Program-made: the position numbers and the translations under genes
The notes under the pieces: model-generated
What the model saw: only the letters and a program-made list of their open reading frames with translations
The model's database searches: none
Told to the model about the DNA's origin: nothing
Shown: positions 1-5,219 of the stretch, piece after piece
How the letters are laid out: each line of letters starts with the position of its first letter
Numbering within the stretch: the stretch's first letter is position 1
Assembly: GCA_027067015.1 (NCBI GenBank)
Contig: JAMOMS010000288.1
Location: forward strand, 1 to 5,219
DNA length: 5,219 nucleotides
Source of the DNA: Campylobacterales bacterium
GTDB taxonomy: Bacteria > Campylobacterota > Campylobacteria > Campylobacterales > Hydrogenimonadaceae
Direction: 5' to 3'

Positions 1-12
1 GCAATCTATAAG

Positions 13-33
13 ATATATATATATATATATATA
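13..33. repeat. (AT)10 dinucleotide tract
   Basis: An uninterrupted run of alternating A and T (ten AT units plus a final A) lies about 50 bases upstream of the likely start of the sensor kinase gene. Such tracts can change length by replication slippage and melt easily. It sits where a -35 or upstream promoter element would be expected for the kinase promoter, so a length change could alter spacing or DNA flexibility. Only the repeat itself is seen; any effect on expression is inference. Confidence 0.9.
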
Positions 34-56
34 GTTTAAGCATAACTATTTATTAT
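28..56 (+). promoter_or_regulatory. Putative promoter of the sensor kinase operon
   Basis: TATTAT at 51-56 resembles a sigma-70 -10 box. There is no good -35 box: 17 bases upstream lies only the end of the AT tract. Campylobacterota promoters often lack a -35 box and depend on AT-rich upstream DNA, which fits. Transcription would begin near 62-63, leaving a leader of about 20 bases that contains the GGAGG at 72-76. The call is weak because the whole region is AT-rich and chance -10 matches are expected. Confidence 0.35.
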
Positions 57-81
57 CTTATTGCGGGGCATGGAGGCCTTC

Positions 82-1782
82 GTGAGAGTCGTGTGGAGCC
101 TGTTTTTTCTCTTGTTTGGATGGGGCTTTTTAGCGGCGTCTGAATATCAAGATATTTTGACACCGAATGAGAAGATGTGGGTTTTGAAGCGGGTTGATCC
201 CGTTGTGGTCGGGATCACTGCCATACCCAATCAAGTTATTAAAGAGAGTAATCAAACATATGGCGGGTACGCCGTAGATTTGTATCATAAAATCGCCAAA
301 CTGACCGGTTTGACATTTAAATTTCACTATTACCCTACCTGGCATGATGTTGTGGAAGCGGCCAGGTTAAAAGAGATTGATGTACTCTTTTTGGCGCAAA
401 AGACACCCTCTCGTCTGGGCTACTTGGATTTTACCGACAAAGTTTTGAGCCTGCAAAACAAAATTATTGTTCGCGCCAATCGGCAAAAAAAGCTCTCATT
501 ATCGACGGCAAGCATCGCGGTGACCAGAGGGAGCGCGTTGGAAGAGTACCTTTTGGCGCACTTTGCCAAAGCCAAAGTTGTGCCGGTTGAAAACTTATTG
601 GAAGGTTTGCGGTCGGTTGCCGAAGGTAACGTTGATGCCGTGGTTGCCGAACCGGTCAGAGCCGGATATTTTATAAAAAAGTACAACCTTGATAATCTCA
701 AGATTGCCGATGATTTGGGCTACGACTATGCCCTTCGCATCGCCTCCAGGTCTGATATTCCCATGCTCAACGTCATTTTGAGCAAAGCGGTCGAAGCGAT
801 ACCGCCTGACGAGTTTGAGGCACTGCGCTTAAAATGGGGATATATGCGGTCGGATATGACTGATAGAAAAACATTGATTTTTATGGGGATTATTTTGGTT
901 TTGATTGCTCTGTTTTCTGGTTATCTTTTTAAGATCAACCGCCGTTTACAAAGGGAAATCGGGGCAAAAGAGCGTGCGCTTGAGGAACTTAACCGCCTAC
1001 TAAAAGAGCAAAAACGATTGGAAGAGAACTTGCAAAAACGGGTAGAGGAGGAGGTAGAGAAGAATCGGCAACAAGAGATTTTTATGTTTCAGCAAAACCG
1101 CCTGGCCCAACTCGGTGAACTGCTTGGCATGATTACCCACCAATGGCAACAGCCCTTGAACAATCTTTTCCTGGCGCATCAACTGCTTTATTCCCGCTAC
1201 CGTCAGGGCAAGTTGGATGAGGAGATGATGACCCGTTTCAAAAAGACGGTTAAAGAGAATATTGAGCATATGTCGGCTACCATAGAGGACTTTAAAAATT
1301 TTTACAAGATCGAAAACAAAAAGCAGGTTTTTGATGTCAGTCAAACCGTGATCTCTACCGTTGAGATGGTACGGCCGGCTTTTGAGAAAGAGGCGATTGA
1401 GTTTGTGTTGCAGATAACACCCGGTTGCCGGGCTTTTGGGTACAAAAACGGTCTGTCACAGGTGGTTTTGAATTTGGTGAATAACGCCAAAGAGGCTTAT
1501 GGGCGTCAATCGACACCAACAAAGCGTATTAAGGTAGAGGTGTCGTGTGAAAAAGGAAAAACGGTCATTGCCGTTGAGGACAATGCCGGCGGGGTACCTG
1601 ACGCCATTGAGGAAAAGATCTTTACCCCCTACTTTTCAACCAAAGGGAAGAAAGGATCCGGCTTGGGGCTTTATATGACCAAAAAGATTGTCGAAGAGCA
1701 GTTAAACGGTTCTATCGTATTACGCAATACGAAGATGGGCGCGCGGTTTGTGATAGAGTTGGGCGGTAAGGAGAGAGGATGA
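82..1782 (+). CDS. Membrane sensor histidine kinase with periplasmic solute-binding-type sensor domain
   Basis: Predicted two-component sensor that detects a small ligand in the periplasm and autophosphorylates a cytoplasmic His. The GTG at 82 is chosen because GGAGG (72-76) lies 5 bases upstream and because it gives a compact signal sequence (MRVVWSLFFLLFGWGFLAAS); ATG 70 and TTG 61 are in-frame alternatives. In GTG numbering (566 aa): residues 41-255 form a bacterial solute-binding protein family 3-like domain, with TPSR at 108-111 in the place where amino-acid-binding relatives carry a ligand-binding Arg; one membrane helix at about 264-283; a charged coiled coil at about 285-333, with no obvious HAMP; H-box THQWQQPLNN with His353; N-box NLVNNAKEAY at 464-473; DNAGG at 500-504; FTPYFSTK at 514-521; GSGLGLY at 525-531. 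All catalytic boxes are intact. There is no receiver domain and no response regulator in the window. It overlaps the next gene by 4 bp (ATGA). Ligand unknown. Confidence 0.93.
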   Translation: MRVVWSLFFLLFGWGFLAASEYQDILTPNEKMWVLKRVDPVVVGITAIPNQVIKESNQTYGGYAVDLYHKIAKLTGLTFKFHYYPTWHDVVEAARLKEIDVLFLAQKTPSRLGYLDFTDKVLSLQNKIIVRANRQKKLSLSTASIAVTRGSALEEYLLAHFAKAKVVPVENLLEGLRSVAEGNVDAVVAEPVRAGYFIKKYNLDNLKIADDLGYDYALRIASRSDIPMLNVILSKAVEAIPPDEFEALRLKWGYMRSDMTDRKTLIFMGIILVLIALFSGYLFKINRRLQREIGAKERALEELNRLLKEQKRLEENLQKRVEEEVEKNRQQEIFMFQQNRLAQLGELLGMITHQWQQPLNNLFLAHQLLYSRYRQGKLDEEMMTRFKKTVKENIEHMSATIEDFKNFYKIENKKQVFDVSQTVISTVEMVRPAFEKEAIEFVLQITPGCRAFGYKNGLSQVVLNLVNNAKEAYGRQSTPTKRIKVEVSCEKGKTVIAVEDNAGGVPDAIEEKIFTPYFSTKGKKGSGLGLYMTKKIVEEQLNGSIVLRNTKMGARFVIELGGKERG

Positions 1783-2183
1783 AAAAAAAGCTGACGGCGG
1801 TTGTGTTGACGGCAATGGCTCTATGGGGAGGTGAGACACTGGGGTTTGGAGCCGTGATGCACGAGTATGCCCAGCGTTTCTGGGCGCTCTATTACGCTGT
1901 CGAGGCGGGTAACTGGGAGTTGGCTGTTTATGAACTGCATGAGCAGTTGGAGGCGCAGGAAATGGGGGAGGCACTGCGGCCTAAACTGGCCGGGGCGCTC
2001 AAAACCTTTGAAAAGAGCTCTCTTGCGCCCTTGCAAAAGGCGATTGAAGAGAAAAATTTGAGCGCTTTTAAAAAGGCCTATGCTGACGCAACCCGCGCCT
2101 GCAACGCCTGTCACAAAAGTACGGGCCACGGCTACATCCGCTTTCAACTTCCCAAAACCCCGCCGCCTTTGCTTGCGTTTTGA
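1779..2183 (+). CDS. Small exported c-type heme protein with a C-terminal CxxCH site
   Basis: A 134-aa protein with a positively charged MKKK start and a short hydrophobic stretch, so probably exported by Sec, with either a cleaved signal peptide or an N-terminal anchor. One covalent heme site, CNACH, lies at residues 108-112 (Cys108, Cys111, proximal His112), followed by a GHGYI segment. The rest (about 25-105) looks all-helical. A single heme site near the C-terminus of a helical protein recalls the cytochrome c' (class II) layout, but I cannot confirm that family. Candidates for a sixth ligand are Met27, His28, His54 and Met62; none can be assigned. AAGGAG at 1768-1773 lies 5 bases before the ATG. 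The start overlaps the kinase stop and the stop lies 3 bp before hypX, so it is co-transcribed with both. It could be an electron carrier, or a heme sensor partner of the kinase (inference). No gene name recognised. Confidence 0.85.
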   Translation: MKKKLTAVVLTAMALWGGETLGFGAVMHEYAQRFWALYYAVEAGNWELAVYELHEQLEAQEMGEALRPKLAGALKTFEKSSLAPLQKAIEEKNLSAFKKAYADATRACNACHKSTGHGYIRFQLPKTPPPLLAF

Positions 2184-2186
2184 TTG

Positions 2187-3854
2187 ATGCGGGTTTTACT
2201 GCTTGTCAGCGCCTTTAACGCCCTCTCCCAGCGGGTTTTTTGCGCGCTGGAAGATGCCGGGCACGAGGTAAGCGTGGAGTTTGCTGTCGATGAAGCGGTG
2301 ATGTTTGAGGCGGTGACAGCGTGGAAGCCGGAGCTGATTCTTTGCCCCTATCTGCTTAAAAAGGTGCCCGAAACGATCTGGCAAAAGATCCCCACCCTTA
2401 TTTTGCATCCGGGGCCCGTGGGCGATCGGGGCGCCAGTTCGCTTGATTGGGCGATTTTGCGCCAAGAGCGCGAGTGGGGCGTGACGCTCTTGCAGGCCAA
2501 CGACGAGATGGACGGCGGCCCGGTATGGGGCGAGGGGCGTTTTGCGATGCGTCAAGCCTCCAAAGCGTCGCTCTATCGCCGGGAGGTGAGCGACCTGGCG
2601 CTTGAGCTGGTACAAGAGGCGCTGAAAAACTTTGAAAGTCCCTCCTTTTCGCCTATGCCGCAAGAAGAACTCACCCCTATTCACCCTCCTGTACGCCAGA
2701 GCGATCGGCAAATTGATTGGGAGCGGGATAATACGCAAACAATCATTCGCAAAATCAACAGCGCGGACAACCGTCCCGGGGTGTTGGATGAGATATTGGG
2801 CACCCATTGCTACCTATTCGGCGCCCATGAGGAGGGTGAGCTTAGAGGCGCGCCCAAAGAGGTGCTGGCCAAACGCGACGGAGCGATCTGCCTGGGTACC
2901 GTTGACGGGGCGGTGTGGATCAGCCACCTGATGGAGCCGGGGCGTTTCAAACTGCCGGCAACCTTCGTGCTCAAAAAGCGCCTCAAAGGGGTCAAGGAAG
3001 AGCGTATACCTCTTTATGTCGATCCTTCGCTTCAGACTTTTAAAGAGATCACCTTCACCCAAAAGGGACGGGTGGGGTATTTGGGCTTTGACTTTTACAA
3101 CGGAGCCATGAGCGCCGAGCAGTGCGTGCGCCTTAAATACGCCGTTGAGACCCTGCGCGAGGAGGTGGACGTGTTGGTGCTAAAAGGCGGGGAGAACTTC
3201 TTTTCCAACGGTATTCACCTCACCATCCTGGAAGATAGCAAAAAACGGGGCGAGGACGGCTGGAGCAATATCAACGCCATGAACAACCTGATCGCTTCGA
3301 TCCTTTTTAGCGACGACATTCTAACGGTGGCGAGCTTTGGCGCCAACGCCGGGGCGGGGGGTGTCTTTTTGGGCCTGGCGTGCGATTTCGCGGTGGCAAG
3401 GGAGGGCGCGGTGCTCAACCCCCATTACAAGACCCTGGGGCTTAGCGGCAGTGAGTACCATACCTATACCCTGCCTTTAAGGGTAGGCGAGAAAAAGGCC
3501 AAAGAGCTGACAGAGGCGTGTTTGCCTGTTAGCGCCCACAGAGCAAAGCGACTGGGGATGATAGATGCCGTCTTTCCTTCCGGCGGATACGATGAAGCCT
3601 TGAGCAGGTGGTGCGAGGCGCTGGTAGAAGATGAGGATCGCTATTATGACCTGCTGGATGCCAAACGTGACCTGCTGGAGCGGGACGCAGAGAGGATCGA
3701 GCGGTGTAAAGAGGCAGAGCTTGAGAGGATGTACCCGGAGTTTTGGGATGAGAGCAGTGATTTTCACCGCCTGCGGCACGATTTTGTCTATAAGGTCTGC
3801 CCCCTCAAAGCGCCAAGACGCATAGCCCGACACCGAAAGGATCACGATGCATGA
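2187..3854 (+). CDS. HypX/HoxX, [NiFe]-hydrogenase maturation factor (CO-ligand synthesis)
   Basis: Cytoplasmic two-domain enzyme. The family makes CO for the Fe(CN)2CO site of [NiFe]-hydrogenases from N10-formyl-tetrahydrofolate via a formyl-CoA intermediate, allowing maturation under oxic conditions (established for Aquifex and Ralstonia relatives). Residues about 1-270 resemble the hydrolase and C-terminal parts of methionyl-tRNA formyltransferase: HPGPVGDRG at 74-82 with His74, and DEMDGGPVW with Asp109; the Asn expected two residues before the His is Ile72. Residues about 285-475 are an enoyl-CoA hydratase/isomerase (crotonase) domain: GGENFFSNGIHL at 334-345, NAGAGG at 387-392, SGSEYHTYTLP at 420-430. 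A charged helical tail ends with the FVYK segment typical of HypX. At 555 aa it is full length. ATG 2187 is preferred over the adjacent TTG 2184 by fit to the family N-terminus. No Shine-Dalgarno sequence is visible, so translation probably depends on coupling to the upstream gene, whose stop lies 3 bp away. It overlaps hypA by 8 bp. Confidence 0.95.
   Translation: MRVLLLVSAFNALSQRVFCALEDAGHEVSVEFAVDEAVMFEAVTAWKPELILCPYLLKKVPETIWQKIPTLILHPGPVGDRGASSLDWAILRQEREWGVTLLQANDEMDGGPVWGEGRFAMRQASKASLYRREVSDLALELVQEALKNFESPSFSPMPQEELTPIHPPVRQSDRQIDWERDNTQTIIRKINSADNRPGVLDEILGTHCYLFGAHEEGELRGAPKEVLAKRDGAICLGTVDGAVWISHLMEPGRFKLPATFVLKKRLKGVKEERIPLYVDPSLQTFKEITFTQKGRVGYLGFDFYNGAMSAEQCVRLKYAVETLREEVDVLVLKGGENFFSNGIHLTILEDSKKRGEDGWSNINAMNNLIASILFSDDILTVASFGANAGAGGVFLGLACDFAVAREGAVLNPHYKTLGLSGSEYHTYTLPLRVGEKKAKELTEACLPVSAHRAKRLGMIDAVFPSGGYDEALSRWCEALVEDEDRYYDLLDAKRDLLERDAERIERCKEAELERMYPEFWDESSDFHRLRHDFVYKVCPLKAPRRIARHRKDHDA
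3836..3841 (+). promoter_or_regulatory. Ribosome binding site of hypA, inside hypX
   Basis: AAAGGA lies 5 bases before the hypA ATG at 3847, within the last codons of hypX. It fixes the hypA start, giving the required Met-His-Glu N-terminus, and shows that the 8-bp gene overlap is real. Confidence 0.7.
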
Positions 3855-4188
3855 ATACTCCATTGTCCAGGCCCTTTTAAACCAGTGTGAAGAGCACGCC
3901 AAAGCCAATGACGCTGAAAAAATTACCCGTATCGAGGTAAAGATTGGGGTGCTTAGCGGCGTGGAACCCCATCTGCTAAAGACTGCTTTTGATACATTCA
4001 AGGAAAAAACCGTTTGCGAGGAGGCGGAGTTTGTCATGCAGATTCAGCCGGTGGTGATCTATTGCAGTGAGTGTGAAAAGGCGTTTACTCTAAGTGAACA
4101 CGACTACAGTTGCCCGCAATGCCAGGGAAGTCTTATTAAGATTATTGACGGTGAGGATATGATTTTACTGAGATTGGAGATGGTTTGA
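3847..4188 (+). CDS. HypA, nickel-insertion metallochaperone for [NiFe]-hydrogenase
   Basis: A cytoplasmic protein of 113 aa, the usual HypA length. With HypB it delivers nickel to the hydrogenase large-subunit precursor; in Helicobacter the homologue also serves urease. The N-terminus is Met1-His2-Glu3, the conserved nickel-binding motif, which is strong support for this start. Four zinc-binding cysteines are present as CSEC (Cys73, Cys76) and CPQC (Cys89, Cys92), with the family's usual spacing. No key residue is missing. It is translationally coupled to hypX by an 8-bp overlap, consistent with joint use in hydrogenase maturation. No hypB, C, D, E or F lies in the window after it: the next gene is a convergent tRNA only 4 bp downstream, so hypA ends the operon. 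Other hyp genes must be elsewhere, possibly left of the window. Confidence 0.97.
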   Translation: MHEYSIVQALLNQCEEHAKANDAEKITRIEVKIGVLSGVEPHLLKTAFDTFKEKTVCEEAEFVMQIQPVVIYCSECEKAFTLSEHDYSCPQCQGSLIKIIDGEDMILLRLEMV

Positions 4189-4192
4189 AGGA

Positions 4193-4267
4193 TGGCTCCG
4201 GATGCTGGATTCGAACCAGCGACCAAGCGGTTAACAGCCGCCTACTCTACCGCTGAGCTAATCCGGA
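4193..4267 (-). tRNA. tRNA-Asn (anticodon GTT)
   Basis: Read on the - strand, this is a 75-nt cloverleaf with the CCA end encoded (4193-4195). The 7-bp acceptor stem pairs TCCGGAT (from 4267) with ATCCGGA, followed by G as discriminator base. The D arm contains GCTCAGCGGTAGAGT and the T arm is CTGGTTCGAATCCAG. The anticodon loop CTGTTAA (4237-4231) has anticodon GTT at 4235-4233, on a GGCGG/CCGCT stem with one G·T pair. The sequence is very close to standard bacterial tRNA-Asn. It faces hypA tail to tail with 4 bp between, so transcription of either gene past its end is antisense to the other. Confidence 0.98.
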
Positions 4268-4275
4268 AGCGAAGA

Positions 4276-4301
4276 GGTCGTGATTGCTTTCAATCACGGC
4301 C
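4276..4301. repeat. Inverted repeat in the leader of tRNA-Asn
   Basis: An 11-bp stem (4276-4286 with 4291-4301, one G·T pair on the + strand, perfect over the inner 8 bp) closes a 4-base loop. On the - strand it falls between the promoter and the tRNA. If transcription starts at the G at 4297, the RNA begins with a perfect GUGAUUG/CAAUCAC hairpin, 18 nt long with an AAAG loop, followed by about 12 nt before the mature tRNA. Neither strand has a T-run after the stem, so it is not a standard intrinsic terminator. Confidence 0.75.
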
Positions 4302-4304
4302 AGA

Positions 4305-4333
4305 ATTATAAAGCAAAACGGTGGTTTTGTCAA
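4305..4333 (-). promoter_or_regulatory. Consensus sigma-70 promoter of tRNA-Asn
   Basis: On the - strand, TTGACA (4333-4328) and TATAAT (4310-4305) both match the consensus at every base and are separated by exactly 17 bp. The start is expected near 4298-4297, about 30 bases before the mature tRNA. The TCTGGCC that follows the -10 box is GC-rich towards its end, as is common for stable-RNA promoters under stringent control. The TGA stop of the upstream radical SAM gene (4332-4330) lies inside the -35 box. A-rich DNA just upstream (4346-4361) could act as an UP element. Confidence 0.88.
4314..4329. repeat. Short inverted repeat in the tRNA promoter spacer
   Basis: CAAAAC and GTTTTG form a perfect 6-bp inverted repeat around a 4-base loop, lying almost exactly between the -10 and -35 boxes. 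It could be a chance pattern in AT-rich DNA or a small operator. Nothing else supports protein binding. Confidence 0.4.
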
Positions 4334-5219
4334 GGGTTTTGGCAGGTTTTTTTGCTTTTTTGCCCTGAAAAAGCGGTACCGTAAAAAGTGAGTCCCATCA
4401 CCTCTTTTTTGGCGATACGGCCGGCTGAGAGAAGTTGATGAAACGTTTGTAAACTCTGTTGGTCAAAGAGGGTTTGCATATCTTCCATGGTAAGCGGGCG
4501 TTTGGCGAGGGTGTCAAGAATTTGCGCCTCGTCAAAACGGGCGGGTTGGCTTTGGCGTGTTCTGCGGGAGACGATATGTACGGGCAAGTCCGCGTCGAAC
4601 ATGGCCGCAATTTGGTGAAGCGCGTGGTAATCCAGCGGGGTGACGGGGTAGGCGGGGGGACGGTCGACGGTGCCAAGGTCAATACGGTCGGCACCGAGGT
4701 GTTTGAGCAGGGCATTGAGGGCCGCTATCTCTTCGGGTTTGTCGTTAATACCCGCTACCAGTAAAATTTCCAAAACAAGCTGACCCTGAAACATTTGGCG
4801 AAATGTCTGAATATGTCGGGCCAGCACAGCGGGCTCAAGCGTGTGCAGGGGGCGGTCTAAGCGTTTGAGGCATCGGGGGGTGCCGCAGTCAAAAGAGAGT
4901 TTGACCATATCCAGTTGGGCCAGGGCCGAGCGGACGGCGGGGTCGTGCAGGGTGGAGCCGTTGGAGAGAATCAGGCTCTTTCTTTCGCCTTTGAGGGTGT
5001 TGATCTTTTGAATAAGCTCATGCAAATAGGGGTAGAGGGTGGGTTCGCCGTTGGCGGTAAGGGTGATGACTTCCGTTTCGGGATGATCTTTTAGCGCCTC
5101 TTTGAGCGCGTCGATAAAGCGGTCGGCAGGCAGGGGATTGTCTATGGTGTCCACCGGTTGGACAGCGGCCAGTTCACAATAGAGGCAATCGTAATTACAA
5201 CGCTTTTTGTCAGGGCTTA
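4330..5219 (-). CDS. Radical SAM protein (COG0731/UPF0026-like), 5' end outside the window
   Basis: Iron-sulfur, S-adenosylmethionine-dependent enzyme of unknown substrate. The first in-window start codon (GTG at 5154) is internal: the same frame stays open to the window edge and encodes SPDKKRCNYDCLYCEL at about 5217-5170, which carries the CxxxCxxC motif that binds the 4Fe-4S cluster. The true start therefore lies beyond 5219. Downstream come the TLTANGEPTLYP segment (GEP motif, SAM contact), LSNGS, KLSFDCG and LVLEILLVAGIND, all typical of the radical SAM barrel in the MoaA/TYW1-like branch. The last 75 residues or so (DEAQILDTLAKRPLTMEDMQ) look like a small winged-helix domain. I recall this architecture from COG0731 proteins, related to archaeal wyosine synthase, but the bacterial function is not established. 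The final codons (Lys-rich, then TGA) overlap the promoter of tRNA-Asn. Confidence 0.9.
   Translation of the reverse strand, partial: SPDKKRCNYDCLYCELAAVQPVDTIDNPLPADRFIDALKEALKDHPETEVITLTANGEPTLYPYLHELIQKINTLKGERKSLILSNGSTLHDPAVRSALAQLDMVKLSFDCGTPRCLKRLDRPLHTLEPAVLARHIQTFRQMFQGQLVLEILLVAGINDKPEEIAALNALLKHLGADRIDLGTVDRPPAYPVTPLDYHALHQIAAMFDADLPVHIVSRRTRQSQPARFDEAQILDTLAKRPLTMEDMQTLFDQQSLQTFHQLLSAGRIAKKEVMGLTFYGTAFSGQKSKKTCQNP

Noticed and set aside
61..72. TTG 61 or ATG 70 as the kinase start
   Set aside because: Neither has a good Shine-Dalgarno sequence at proper spacing, and TTG 61 would lie at or before the predicted transcription start. GTG 82 has GGAGG 5 bases upstream and gives a clean signal sequence. 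ATG 70 remains possible.
1782..1789. A8 run at the start of the heme-protein gene as a phase-variable tract
   Set aside because: It is simply three Lys codons of the signal peptide (AAA AAA AAG); the frame is intact and such runs are common there.
2196..2807. A 203-codon open frame on the - strand
   Set aside because: It lies entirely antisense to hypX, whose domains are clearly conserved; the translation shows no recognisable domain and is rich in Arg, His and Pro, as expected of a shadow frame.
3477..4037. A 186-codon open frame on the - strand
   Set aside because: Antisense to the end of hypX and the start of hypA, both certain genes; no motif in the translation.
4276..4301. The hairpin as a Rho-independent terminator for hypA
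   Set aside because: The + strand after the stem reads AGAATTATAAAGC, with no T-run, and the - strand has none either.
4459..4764. A 101-codon open frame on the + strand
   Set aside because: Antisense to the radical SAM gene and without any recognisable domain or ribosome binding site.
1..5219. CRISPR arrays, insertion sequences, attachment sites
   Set aside because: No spaced direct repeats, transposase or integrase genes or terminal inverted repeats were seen. The tRNA gene is intact and I see no duplicated 3' end that would mark an integration site.

Overview
The window looks like a chromosomal piece from a Campylobacterota (Epsilonproteobacteria) chemolithotroph with roughly balanced base composition. 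This is an inference: the kinase H-box variant (THQWQQPLNN), the SPDKKRCNYDCLYC type of radical SAM protein and a [NiFe]-hydrogenase maturation locus next to periplasmic sensor and cytochrome genes all fit that group. No 16S or marker gene is present to prove it.

Layout. Bases 1-81 are an AT-rich upstream region with a pure (AT)n dinucleotide tract. Four genes follow on the + strand with almost no spacing (about 82-4188): a membrane sensor histidine kinase with a periplasmic solute-binding-type domain, a small exported protein with one C-terminal CxxCH heme site, hypX (hydrogenase maturation by CO-ligand synthesis) and hypA (nickel insertion). The junctions are a 4-bp ATGA overlap, a 3-bp gap and an 8-bp overlap, so they are probably one transcript. 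On the - strand, a tRNA-Asn(GTT) gene (4193-4267) converges on hypA with only 4 bp between them. It is preceded by a consensus sigma-70 promoter and a leader hairpin. Further right on the - strand is a radical SAM gene whose 5' end runs off the window. Its CxxxCxxC cluster motif lies upstream of the first in-window start codon, so the gene must be read as partial.

How they may work together. HypX makes the CO ligand of the [NiFe] active site from a formyl donor and HypA helps deliver nickel, so the right half of the operon matures a hydrogenase encoded elsewhere. The kinase and the heme protein at the front suggest that hydrogenase maturation is coupled to a periplasmic chemical or redox signal. 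That link rests on gene order only; no response regulator or hydrogenase structural gene is visible here.

The most interesting points are the sensor/heme protein/hypX/hypA arrangement, and the compact tRNA promoter, in which the end of the radical SAM gene (Lys codons and stop codon) also supplies an A-rich upstream element and the -35 box.
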